A stretch of 64,000 bases of DNA from Craterostigma plantagineum (taxonomy: Eukaryota; Streptophyta; Magnoliopsida; Lamiales; Linderniaceae), in NCBI GenBank assembly GCA_027422505.1, contig JAPQWV010000420.1, forward strand, positions 479,001-543,000, in the 5' to 3' direction. The notes under the pieces were generated by a model. It was not told the origin of the DNA. It made no database searches and saw only the letters and a list, made by a program, of their open reading frames with translations. This document shows, piece by piece, positions 21,518 to 32,268 of the stretch. The position numbers and the translations under genes were made by a program. Each line of letters opens with the position of its first letter. Position 1 is the stretch's first letter.

Positions 21518-24005
21518 GTGTACTCACCAAATCTGCGATTTTCACTGGCCTTGGAATAAACGACGTCGCAGCGTATTTATACTGAATCGGATGACGTCAC
21601 TGCTTATGAAAGAAATGAGTACGCTGACGTGTTCTCTACAATTTGGGTTACATTTCAATTTCTAGTCTGTTTGCAATCAAAATGGTCCATTTGAATTGTC
21701 GACTTCGGCCCAGTAAGTGGATGTAATAAGCCCATATATGATATTCTGGCCCAACCCAATTAGTATTCTGAAACCCAAAGAGAAATAGAGAGAAACAAAC
21801 CTCTTGGCTTATTGGGCTATGGCCTCATGTAAATTCCATTGTCATAATTTTCAAATTATTTGTGTGCAATTGAAATTCGAAGAATTAGTTTAGTCCCCCC
21901 AAATAGTCCAAAGCTGACGATGAATTGTAGATTCGAATACTCTGAATTTAGTTGAAGCCTTACACAGCCGATAATGAAATTTATAATTGTTATTTGATTT
22001 TGTTATTTACTAAGGAAAGGTGTTTTAGGGGTTGCTTCAAGAAAAATCCTCATGGGCGTAAGGTAAAGAAGACGCTATCATCTTTCCAAAAGTCAATTAA
22101 AGTAGAATAATTTTCACTTCAAATTGTCTCCAAAACCATGTGAAGAGTAGCAAACGTAACGGAATGACGAGGCAACTTTATTTAGATAATGTTTACTTTT
22201 CATTTATATTAAGTCACGATCAATAATTGCACCTTTACTATACAAAATGTCGACTGGTTTCTATTGGCTGCCTTAATAAAAAAGTACTTGTGCATTGAAC
22301 GTCGCCTATTGAGTCTTTTAATGCTTATCCCTACTATTATTATCCGTTATATCTTATAAAATAAAACGACTTAAAAATGTCTATGGGCTTTGTACTAAAT
22401 TGGACAGTGTCATATATAATTAATTAAGATTAACGTTAATTCGACAGTTAATATATGCATAAAAACTACTTGATCAACAGAACGATTGGCTACATGTCAT
22501 TATAAATATTTTTTATTTTATAAGTATGAACATTACTTAATTAATATAAGATGCTTTGTGAAAATGGGATGCATGTTTAAGCTTAAAGCCTATCTTTTAT
22601 TTGTGGCCCTTATGGAGTTTGTTATCTTTAGTTTACTTCTTCATCCTTCTATTATATAAAAGAGCTATTCTGCTAAAAATTACAAATTTGTTTGTCATTT
22701 TATTTGCAGTAACTCTATTTGTAATTTAGATAATTTAATAAGTTATCATTCACATTTATTACTATAATTATATTCCAACAAATTAGTCATAGAAGAAATA
22801 TATTTAAACATTATATTTCTTTTATTAAAATATTAAAGATTATTAATATTAAATTCGAAGTAATATAAATATAATTATATTTTTAAACACATGTAGTGTA
22901 TGCGGAAATAAGTGTTAATAGGAGATATACATATTACATGTACACATAAATTTTGATGATTATTACCTATTTAACCATTATATAATCTGCATGTGAATGA
23001 GTATGATTGGTTTTGAAAAACTCAAAATTTGGATAAGGAATCTTTTTTTTTGGTTAAAACTATAAAAAATATATTACCAAAAAAAAAAAGGAAACACCGT
23101 CATATATTGTATATGTAATTAAACAAAAATCTTGCAAAAGAAAGCAAAATGAAGCAATATGTAGTAGAAAAAATTAGAAAACTATTCCGTGTGGGGTCCA
23201 GTTAATAATAGCCTTGTCGCAGAGAGGTATCCTTTTCCTTTGGTTGTGCTGGAGCTTATCTTGTAATAAAAGCGATGGGCGATGATACATTTGTAATCTA
23301 AGCCCATTGAATAAAGAAATATCGCTTGATTGAAATGTTACGATAGTTAAATTAATCGAATATTAACAAAATTGGGGCCCGCAGTTGTCACGTCGAAGAC
23401 GATCGGACGAGCCATTTGTGGTGATTGGTGATCACTAATTGATTTAACCTATAAAATCTTCAAAACTATATAACTTACGAACATAATCTATATTGTCTTT
23501 ATATGAAAACTAAACTCATGTAGGCGTTCGTAGAGACTTGGTAGTCTTGGTCTTCTACAATTCGCCCAACAAAAATGTGAAAACTATTGGCGGTAGTAGA
23601 AATAAATGAGGGTATTAAAAATATCAAGTACATAATTGATTGAATATCCAACAAAAGAAATCCATGGATAAAATTCGAACATTCTAAAAAAGTGTTGCTC
23701 GTTTTGTAAGGACGAGTTGAATCCCAAAACCGCCTCATACAACGCATCAGCGGGCAAGTGTCACCCATTGGCTCGGTTCTTTACTTAGCGATAACCATTA
23801 CATTAACTGTTTGAGTTATCTATTTTTGTCATTTTTCTTACATCGTATAATAATCGTCCCCTCTATAAGTCTATAAAGACCTTCACCACTGAAGTGTACA
23901 TCATCTTCTTCATCACTAATCATCAGAAAACCATCACTGATCTCAAAAACCAACTCAAAGATAGCATCGAAAGATACACACACACACACACAGAGAGAGA
24001 GAGGT
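21518..24005. other. AT-rich intergenic region between divergently transcribed SDR and F-box genes
   Basis: About 2.5 kb with no supported gene. The first ~100 bases are the likely promoter of the SDR gene (TATTTATACTG near 21575). The last ~100 are the 5' leader of the F-box gene, with a (CA)n(GA)n microsatellite at 23978-24003. The middle is AT-rich with A/T tracts. I see no clear transposon ends. Confidence 0.55.
23978..24003. repeat. (AC)n(AG)n microsatellite
   Basis: ACACACACACACAC followed by AGAGAGAGAGAG just upstream of the F-box/kelch ORF, probably within its 5' untranslated leader. Purine/CT-rich tracts here are common in plant 5' leaders. Confidence 0.85.
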
Positions 24006-24059
24006 ATGAGGGAAGTTTTTAGGAAAGAAGAAATTTTCGAGAAAGAATCATTATCATCC

Positions 24060-25109
24060 ATGGAGGAGTTGATCCCAGGTTTACCCTTAGACATAGCCCT
24101 TCTCTGCTTATATCGTCTTCACCCCTCATCGCACAAAACCTCATCCCAAGTCTGCAAACGATGGCGTAGTCTAATCAAAAGCAAGTACTTTTACTACCAA
24201 AGGAGGAAAAACGGGTTGACCCGGAAAACCGCCTGCACGGTCCAGATCCTCCCGGGTCAAACCGAGCCGTCGAAGCCGTCGCCTCATCAGCACAGATACG
24301 GATTATCCCTATTCGACCCGGATATTGGGTCGTGGACCCGATTCGACCCGATTCCGGGCTGCCCGGACGGCCTGCCGCTGTTCTGCCACGTGGCGAGCAC
24401 GGAGGGAAAGCTGGTGGTGTTGGGCGGATGGGAGCCGACCACGTGCAAGCCCGTGAGAGACGTCCACCTGTACGACTTCGCCGCGGCGAGGTGGACGCGG
24501 TGCGCCGACATGGCCCAGACGGCGTCGTTCTTTGCCGCCGCGGCGTCGGAGGGGAAGGTCTACGTCGCCGGAGGGCACGACGAGGGCAAGAACGCCCTGA
24601 AATCGGCGTGGGTCTTCGACGTGGAGAAGAACGAGTGGAGCGATTTGGGGCAGATGAGCGAGGAGAGAGACGAGTGCGAGGGGCTTATAATCGGGTCGGA
24701 GTTTTGGGTCATAAGCGGGTACGGCACGGAGACCCAAGGGTCGTTCAAGGCCAGCGCCGACGTGTACGATATCGGGTCGGGTACGTGGAGGCGGGTCGAT
24801 GACGTGTGGCCCTCGAGTAACAAGGGTCCGAGGGGATCAATTGGGTGGGAAAAAGGTGCGGGCTTTGTGCGCTGGGATGAGATCCATCCCAACGTTAGTG
24901 TGGGGACTTGCGGGGCGGATCTCGGGGACCGGGTATTGGTTACCGGGTCGGGTTACCAAGGCGGGCCAACTGGGTTCTACATCGCAAGTAAGAAGAGTAG
25001 TACTACTGCTGAAAAGGCAAAACAAGAACCTGGGAAATTGGTAAGAATCGAGGGTGTCCCCGACGAGTTTTCTGGGTTGGTGCAATCTGTTTGCTGCGTA
25101 GAGATTTAG
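24060..25109 (+). CDS. F-box/kelch-repeat protein (KFB/KMD type)
   Basis: Substrate-recruiting subunit of an SCF ubiquitin ligase. Relatives of this short KFB group in Arabidopsis target phenylalanine ammonia-lyase or type-B response regulators. Single exon, 349 residues from the ATG at 24060. An in-frame ATG at 24006 would add 18 residues, but MEELIPGLPLDIALLCL is the usual F-box start. The F-box spans about 2-45 (LIPGLP, VCKRWRSLI). Kelch blades follow: LVVLGGWEP, VYVAGGHDEGKNAL, FWVISGYGTE, and the late VLVTGSGYQGG. The coding region is strongly GC-rich from 24240 to 24800 against an AT-rich background, so spurious frames occur on both strands. Which KFB subgroup it belongs to is not decided. 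Confidence 0.9.
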   Translation: MEELIPGLPLDIALLCLYRLHPSSHKTSSQVCKRWRSLIKSKYFYYQRRKNGLTRKTACTVQILPGQTEPSKPSPHQHRYGLSLFDPDIGSWTRFDPIPGCPDGLPLFCHVASTEGKLVVLGGWEPTTCKPVRDVHLYDFAAARWTRCADMAQTASFFAAAASEGKVYVAGGHDEGKNALKSAWVFDVEKNEWSDLGQMSEERDECEGLIIGSEFWVISGYGTETQGSFKASADVYDIGSGTWRRVDDVWPSSNKGPRGSIGWEKGAGFVRWDEIHPNVSVGTCGADLGDRVLVTGSGYQGGPTGFYIASKKSSTTAEKAKQEPGKLVRIEGVPDEFSGLVQSVCCVEI

Positions 25110-26035
25110 AATGGGTTCCATTTGTAAGTATGGATTGTATTGTGTGTACATTTAAATTCCGACAATCTCGTGTTTGGTTGTGTATATGATGAACTGCAGA
25201 AGGACTTTTTATTCCTCTGCAATCGCATGTAACTTCTGTAAGTTGCCTTTGTTGAGAGTGTTCTTGAGATTCTATTTACCTATTTTCCTCTTCTTTTTTC
25301 TTTTATCCTTCTCCAACCCTTGGTACAAAATTCAGAGAATTAGATTTGGAAAGTAGACATATCAGTGAATTATTGGATTGGATGTGGAAAATGGAAGTCC
25401 TAAAAGGTTATCTGCAATAAGACAGAGAGGTCCCAGTTGACTGCAATCAATGGATGATATTTTTCCTTGGAGCTTATCTGTTATGGGGTGAATGAGCGCT
25501 TTTGTCACATATAGGCAAACTTCTCCAACACGTCCCACAAAACGGTGAAATAGCCCTAACTGCTCTGATGTGTAAAGGCAAAAAAGCAGACTAAGATCCA
25601 AAGCTTTTGCCCATTTGCTTATGATTGAGCTCTTCACTTACGGCACATTGTGTGTGTGTGTGTGTGCGTCAGTCAGGGGATAACGAATCGTTTGGAGATA
25701 TACAAGGCTTATCCAAAGATGGAACAAATTTGTGAAGTCACTTCTGTGTATGGAACTCATTCATTCCAACTTGATATGAAATCTATGTAAGAATATTACA
25801 TCAATGGTGAATTTGACGGCGGTGATAATGAGAAGAATAAAAAATGGTGGTTAAGAAATTTTTGGATACAGATGAGAGTTATAAATGAAAGAAGGCCGAT
25901 GACCAAAATGAAATAATAAAAGTATAGCCTATGTGGGCTTATTTGTCAGCCCCCTAAATTTACTAAGCTAGAAATTCCCCGGGTTAGAAAAACAAAAGAC
26001 AATTAAGAACGTATTAATAAAGTGCAAGACACTAT
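25110..26035. other. 3' flank of the F-box gene and spacer
   Basis: The first ~200 bases are a plausible 3' untranslated region. A (TG)n microsatellite lies at about 25649-25665. The rest is AT-rich without recognisable coding content. Confidence 0.5.
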
Positions 26036-26039
26036 TTAG

Positions 26040-26985
26040 ACGTGTTCAGACGGTTCAAAAAACCGTAACCCAACCGTAACCGAACCGGCGGTCAACGGTT
26101 CGGTTAACCGTTGTCAACGGTTACGGTTCAAACGTAACCGAACCGTGATTTGATACGGTTCGGTTACGGTTATAGAATTCTCTAACCGCGAACCGCCGGT
26201 TATAACCGGCGGTTTTCCATAAAATAAGACATTAGACTGAGCTTATATTGGGCTGAACTTAAGTTTTGGATGATTATTTATTTTTTCCGACGGTTTGCGT
26301 TACCTTATTTCTCTTATTTATTCTCACTCATCGGTCATCAAGTTATTCTCACTCACGTTTCCTTTTTATTTTTCAGTTTTTCCTTCTTCTAGTTGCCTCT
26401 CAACTGTCATGTTACCGTTATCATTTTCTGTAAGTAATTCGCATCTTTCTCAAAATATCAGTAAGTGTTGAGAGGCAACTAGAAGAACACTGTAACATGA
26501 ATTTCTTTCACTAGATGACCGATAAAATATCAGTAGTTTTTTTACATTAACGATAACTAGAAGAACACTAGTTTTTTTACAACTAGAAGAACACTGTAAC
26601 ATGAATTTCTTTCACTAGATGACCGATAAAATAAACTAATATCAGTAGAAAAAACTACCGTGAAAAATAAAAAACTGTTGCTCAAATTTCTTTTTACAAT
26701 CACCGTTAGCAACACTTAGTGAAAAAAATACAATCGCTCAGAGACTTATTTTAAGATGGATTGAAATTTTCGACATTATTAAATAAACTTAATTTTCTTA
26801 GTTTACTTAAGTGATTATTCTTTGTTTTTCTTAAATAAAATTAAAAAATTTAATTAAAATCGTAAACCGGCGATTACGGTTACAAACTGGAACCGTAACC
26901 GTGGTTACCGCGGTTAGGTTACAGTTTGAAATTTTCACTAACCGTAAACCGGCGGTTATAACCGTGAACCGTAACCGTGAACCTG
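26040..26985. mobile_element. hAT-like nonautonomous DNA element, right end abutting a retroelement
   Basis: Both ends are filled with short subterminal motifs based on AACCG/CGGTT (ACCGTAACCG, AACCGGCGGT, GGTTATAACC) in both orientations, a pattern seen in hAT elements. The left edge is near CAGACGGTTC and the right edge near GAACCTG at 26985. No matching 8-bp TSD could be found because the right flank is now an LTR. The interior contains a ~60-bp direct repeat (AACTAGAAGAACACTGTAAC at about 26474 and 26580). Confidence 0.6.
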
Positions 26986-27898
26986 TAGCGTATTTTCTTT
27001 TATTTGATACCAAATAATTCGAAAAATAGTACAAATTTGACGAAATTTAATGGATTCTATCTCTAGTTATTCCTCTGATTCTTCAAATAAAGGGTTTCAG
27101 AAAATTCTTGATCTTGAGTTTCTTGATTTGGGCTTTTCTTCGTGGGCCGTTGGGCTTGATCACGAACTTGGCGTCTTACCGAAAACGTATGAAGTGGGGA
27201 CGTTTCTTCGTAGGCTTTTGGGCTTGATTATGAAGGTGACAATTGGACTTGCTATTTGTCGAAAATCGTTTGCTCAAACGTTTTTCGTGGGCCTTTTGGG
27301 CTTGGTCACGAAGCTGACACTTGGACTTGATATTTTCAAAAAGACGGGACTTGGGCTTCGAACCGTACACTTCCAAGAGACTCGCACGGGTCTTGAATGT
27401 TGAACCGCGCGCTTCCAAGAAACTCGAACGGGCTTTCCTCGTTGCAACCGTGCGATTATGAGAAATTTGCACGGGTCTTGAGCGTTGAACTGCGCGCTTC
27501 CAAGAAACTCGCACGAGCTTTCCTCGTTGCAACCATGCGATTATGAGAAATTCGCACGGGTCTTGAGCATTGAACCGCGAGCTTCCAAGAAACTTGCACG
27601 GGCTTTTCTCGTTGCAACCGTGCGATTATGAGAAACTCGCACGGGTCTTGAGCGTTGAACTGCGCGCTTCCAAGAAACTCGCACGGGCTTTCCTCGTTGC
27701 AACCGTGCGATCTCGCACGGATCTTGATGAATGTCTTCGAATTTTAACTTGAACACGAAGAACTTCGTTGAGAGAATTTCCGAATGCTATCAAAGACTTA
27801 CTTCTATTTCTCTCGAAGTTTCGTATTCTCTTTGCTTTCTGACTTGTGATTTCTGAATTCTGAAGCCCCATACTTATAGGCGTAGAGAATTCTCAATA
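26984..27898 (-). repeat. TR-GAG-like element 3' LTR (915 bp) with four 85-bp tandem repeats
   Basis: Direct repeat of 29387-30158. Tandem units start at about 27401, 27486, 27571 and 27656, exactly 85 bp apart, each with CGCGCTTCCAAGAAACTCG and TCGTTGCAACCGTGCGATTA variants. The other LTR has three units and lacks about 60 bp present here (27720-27790), so the LTRs differ in length by 143 bp. Confidence 0.87.
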
Positions 27899-29334
27899 GT
27901 TGGGATCGTTGGTTTGTCTCGCTTCATCCGGCCGCTTCATTTCAGGGAGATCGATGAGATTCGCTTGTACTAGCTCATCAAAGATCCCTGATACTTCTGA
28001 ATCTAGGAATGAGTATTCTTTTGCTTGAAGCTCTTTAAGTGTCAATTTTCTGTCTTTTAGCTCCGGCGGAGTATATTCAACCATGACCCTTTTGCCCTTT
28101 TCTCTTCCTCGAAGCTTGAGTGGTGTGACATTTACCGCCATAGACTCTTTATTTGAGCTTTTGCAAAAGCTTTGCCCCCTTTCTCGTAATTCATTCGCTC
28201 CCCGAATTTGGTAACATCAGGTGTAGGTGCTCCATATGCCCCACTTCTGGCCAGGCTAAATTCCATATCATGAGCACGAGTTGCCAGTTCTTCAAAGGTT
28301 ACGGGCCTAATTCCTTGAAGGATGTATTGTAATCCCCACATCATCCCTTGAATGCACATTTCAATGCTTGAAGCTTCAGATAAACGATCTTTGCAGTTAA
28401 GACTTAGGTTCCTCCATCGATTGATATAATCAATGACATGTTCATCTTTCCACTGGCGAGCATTAGTGAGTTCGACCATGCTAACCGTGCGTCGAGTGCT
28501 GTAGAAACGATTTAGGAACTCATGTTCCATTTTTGATCCCAACTATCAATTGAACCAGCTTCCAAATCGATGTACCAATCAAAAGCATTGCCCTTCAGTG
28601 AACGGACAAATTGTTTGATGAGATGATCTCCATAGGTTCCTGCATCGTTGCATGTCTCAATGAAGTGGGCCACATGCTGCTTCGGGTTTCCTTTTCCGTC
28701 AAACTGCTGAAACTTCGGAGGTTGGTATCCGTTTGGCATCTTTAAGTTGTCGATTCTTGAAGTGTATGGTTTAGAATACGTCGATGATGACTTGGAACCT
28801 CCATCTTTCATCGTCCCTATGATGAACTCCTTTAGCTGGCTAATAGGAATCATGCCGTCATTATTGGAAATTTCCCGAGGGCTCATCGACTTCTCTTCGT
28901 TCTTCTTTTTCAAGATCGGCAGAAGCTTCTTGTTCCCTTTCAAAAGCATTACTGTTATCAGCATTGTTGCTTTTGCTAGCTAATTTTGCAATTTGAGCAT
29001 CTTGTTCTTGAACTTGTTTCGTTAGCCCTGCAATTGCTCTAGTTAGACTTGCAATTTGTTCTTCTAAAGTCGTGACATTTGTCATGTATACATATGCGTT
29101 GCTTTGCATTGAAGAATTGCTTGAAGTTGAGCGAGGAGATGAGATCGAGTAATCGCTATTGGAATCTTCACTCTCACCATGGTAAGTCATATCATTTTCG
29201 TCCAACTCAACTAGGTGACTTGTTCGTTGAGACTCGTTGGTCGTCTTTAACATACTTCGAGTGACAACACCGAGGCTTTCACTTGACGAACTTGAAGCGG
29301 TGAAGATCGATGAGTTAACCATCGATGTTCTCAA
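27893..29334 (-). pseudogene. Retroelement Gag protein, broken into four frames
   Basis: Ty3-gypsy plant Gag. The segments, in order on the minus strand, are 29334-28861 (N-terminal coiled coil, QEQDAQIAKLASK), 28964-28512 (capsid start, PPKFQQFDGKGNPKQHVAHF), 28542-28132 (RRTVSMVELTNARQWKDE, ATRAHDMEFSLA) and 28141-27893 (LKELQAKEYSFLDSE). Each overlaps the next in another frame, so several indels have accumulated. The last segment stops at NDPNY, exactly where full-length relatives continue into the CX2C zinc knuckle. The stop codon is made by the first bases of the 3' LTR. Confidence 0.85.
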
Positions 29335-29386
29335 TTGTTTGAAGAGATGAGAGGTAGAGATGGTCCCACTGGGCGTGCCAAAAATT

Positions 29387-30158
29387 TATAGCGTATTTTC
29401 TTTTATTTGAATACCAAATAATTCGAAAAATAGTACAAATTAAATTTGACGAAATTTAATGGATTCTATCTCTACTTATTCCTCTGATTCTTCAAATAAA
29501 GGGTTTCAGAAAATTCTTGATCTTGAGTTTCTTGATTTGGGCTTTTCTTCGTGGGCCGTTGGGCTTGATCACGAACTTGGCGTCTTAGCAAAAACGTATG
29601 AAGTGGGGACGTTTCTTCGTAGGCTTTTGGGCTTGATTACGAAGGTGACAATTGGACTTGCTATTTGTCGAAAGTCATTTGTTCGAACGTTTCTTCGTGG
29701 GCCTTTTGGGCTTGGTCACAAAGCTGACACTTGGACTTGATATTTTCAAAAGGACGGGACTTGGGCTTTGAAACGTACACTTCCAAGAGACTTGCACCGG
29801 TTTTGAATGTTGAACCGCGCGCTTCCAAGAAACTCACACGGGCTTTCCTCGTTGCAACCGTGCGATTATGAGAAATTCGCACGGGTCTTGAGCGTTGAAC
29901 CGCGCGCTTCCAAGAAACTCGCACGGGCTTTCCTCGTTGCAACCGTGCGATTATGAGAAACTCGCACGGGTCTTGAGCGTTGAACCGCGCGCTTCCAAGA
30001 AACTCGCACGGGCTTTCCTCGTTGTAACCGTGCGATTATGAGAAACTCGCACGGGTCTTACTTCTAATTCTCTCGAAGTTTCGTATTCTCTTTGCTCTCC
30101 GACTTGTGATTTCTGAAATTTGAAGCCCCATATTTATAGGCGTAGAGAATTCTCAATA
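29387..30158 (-). repeat. TR-GAG-like element 5' LTR (772 bp) with three 85-bp tandem repeats
   Basis: Matches 26984-27898. Repeat units start near 29811, 29896 and 29981. The segment ATGGATTCTATCTCTA...GGGCCTTTTGGGCTTGGTCAC at its low end gives plus-strand frames (29459-29740) that are not genes. Confidence 0.87.
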
Positions 30159-30596
30159 ATGAAAGATATAATCTTTTTGGGATGATTTCGCCCATATTTA
30201 GGTTGTTTTTAGCCATATATGGTTTGATCTTGATTTGATTTGATTTATTCCATATTTGGCCTGATTCTTTCAATATTTTCTCATTTCATGATATTTGATT
30301 TGATTTCTTTACTTATTAAGCAAAATCTCTACAATGCTTTCTTTATGTAAATTTTTGTATTAAAGGAATATATTATTAACACTTATGGTAATAGTTTATT
30401 AGTTAAATTATTAATTTGAGATTATTCTATATATATCAATAAATAGTAATTCAATGAGAGACTTTATTTTATTTCTTGGAATTATTTCATTAAATCCCAA
30501 TAATATAAATAGGCAATTAAATTTTAATTGTCTACAGAACATATATCGTACTTGAATAGGATTAGTACTCGAAAAGTTAGCTGTATGGGGTAAATG

Positions 30597-31665
30597 TAGC
30601 GCTGGGGAAAAATACCGAAATACCGAAATACCGTCCTTATCATATCGAATCGTATCGAAAATATCGAAAATTTTGGTATACCGAAGTTTTTGGTAAGGTA
30701 TGATACCGTACCGAAAATTTTCGGTACGGTAATGGTATGAAAGTTTTTAAATTAGGTATACCGATTATACCGAATGCCGAAATTCTAAAATTTTTAATAT
30801 ATTTTATATATATATACACACCTATATATTATATTATTTCAAAAAATATAAAATGAAAAATTAAGGATCTTCGTAAACTTATTTAGCCCATAAAATTATT
30901 AACTTATACACAACTTTCTAATATTAGGCCCACCATATTTTACTTATGTAACTCAAGTAACGTTTAAATTCTAAATTTTTAATAGATTTTATATATACAC
31001 CCCTATATATATTATATTATTTCAAAAAATATAAAATGAAAAATTAAGGATCTTCGTAAACTTATTTAGCCCATAAATTATTAACTTATACACAACTTTC
31101 TAATATTAGGTCCACCATATTTTACTTATGTAACTCAAGTAACGTTTAATTTTCGCCTTTTTAATGTTTTTTTTCATGATTTTTGAAAGCGTGAAGATGC
31201 AATGCAATTACTTTTTGTTAATCTTCACTAATTTTTTAAATATAGCCGCTTCGTTCTAATTAATCTGTATATAAAGTTGTATTTTGTGGTTATGTAAAGT
31301 TTTTTGTCTTACTAAGGAGACTAGCTAAAATATGTAAATTATTTAAGGTTAAAAAATCTTTTTATTTTGAAAAATTTGGTATTAATAATCTATCTTATTG
31401 GGGCCTAAGGAGTTTGAATTGATTAAAAAATCCAAACAACGAATTAACAAGTCACGAGACATGCATGGTAAAAAACCCTCCGTATGAATGCTATAGAAAG
31501 GTATGATACCGATACCATACCGAAATTTCGGTATGATACCGTATCGAAATTTGAGGTATACTGAAATTTTGGTATGGTATTGATATGATTTGTTTGGATA
31601 CCGAAATTTCGGTACGGTATACGGTATCACAGTTTGGTACGGTATACCGAACCGAACCACCCCTA
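30597..31665. mobile_element. hAT-superfamily nonautonomous element, copy 1 (1,069 bp)
   Basis: Perfect 8-bp TSD GGTAAATG at 30589-30596 and 31666-31673. The termini are TAGCGCTGGGG and, in reverse, TAGGGGTGGTTCGG. Subterminal regions are packed with TACCGAAA/GGTATACC motifs, as in hAT elements. There is no transposase. The interior has a tandem duplication of about 185 bp (30780-30965 repeated at 30966-31150, containing TTAAGGATCTTCGTAAAC). A second copy, inverted and interrupted, is at 42199-48343. Confidence 0.93.
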
Positions 31666-31799
31666 GGTAAATGAGCTCGGTTCCAATAAGAAACGAAACT
31701 TTACTCTGGGTATTTTAGTAATTATCTTTACAATCCCTTTCTGTTTATTTGCTCGAGACGCTTTTATTAAAAAGTTCCGAGGTAAATGTACTAATATAG

Positions 31800-32268
31800 A
31801 ATAAGAACGCGAGAATCAAAACAAAGAAGCTCTAGCATTGAATTGCGGATCTCCCAAAACGACCCAGTCGTATCAAAATATCGCCGGCGACGCCGTTTCA
31901 GAACGCCGATCACCGATTTGAGAGCGATTCAGGTAACCAATAGTGTATGTGGAGCTGATGATAATCGTTGCAATAATATGACTATTTAATCGCACCTTCA
32001 GCTTTACATAGCTCGTATAGGCGTTTCGTGATTAATGATCTTCCATTTGAGGCAATGCTGTAGGAAAAAACAGAAAACACAGTGATCGTTTTCATTGGTC
32101 GATTTATAATCGGCATGCATTCGAGGAAATGCCTATGTTGAGTGTATTTTCTGTATCGTAAGGAGCATAAGCTACGCTGTGATGTGTGTGGATCGCAGCT
32201 TCTGATCTATGTTATCTATTTTCTCATCTGTAAGGATTTGGCCATTTGATCTTTTCATCGATTGCAGC
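31800..32268 (+). other. 5' untranslated exon(s) and leader intron of the TRAF-type gene
   Basis: A probable noncoding first exon ends at GATTCAG|GTAACC (about 31931). The acceptor ATTGCAG at 32261-32267 lies one base before the ATG at 32269. An in-frame upstream ATG at 32209 would fall inside this intron, which favours 32269 as the start. Confidence 0.6.

Larger units (their letters stand above)
26984..30158 (-). mobile_element. Gag-only LTR retroelement (TR-GAG-like derivative of a Ty3-gypsy element)
   Basis: Minus-strand element with LTRs 26984-27898 (3') and 29387-30158 (5') around a gag region of about 1.5 kb. There is no protease, RT, RNase H or integrase. Next to the 5' LTR the minus strand reads TTTTTGGCACGCCCAGTGGG (29362-29384), a primer-binding-site type common in plant gypsy elements. 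TATA-like CTATAAGTATGGGG/CTATAAATATGGGG near the start of each LTR on the minus strand marks the likely promoter. I could not find matching 5-bp TSDs: the flanks read TGAACC at the left and ATGAAAG at the right. Confidence 0.83.

Noticed and set aside
24309..24802. Long frames on both strands inside the F-box/kelch gene
   Set aside because: The region is GC-rich, so stop codons are rare in all frames. Only the plus frame from 24060 encodes kelch motifs.
27050..27532. Plus- and minus-strand frames with repeated RVSWKRAVQRSRPV-like peptides
   Set aside because: They translate the 85-bp LTR repeats (85 is not a multiple of three, so frames shift each unit) and are not proteins.
27401..27740. 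Regularly spaced repeats considered as a CRISPR-like array
   Set aside because: The 85-bp units are contiguous tandem repeats without unique spacers, inside an LTR of a plant retroelement.
32209..32268. Upstream in-frame ATG of the TRAF-type gene
   Set aside because: A good acceptor (ATTGCAG) lies just before the ATG at 32269, so the upstream ATG is likely intronic.
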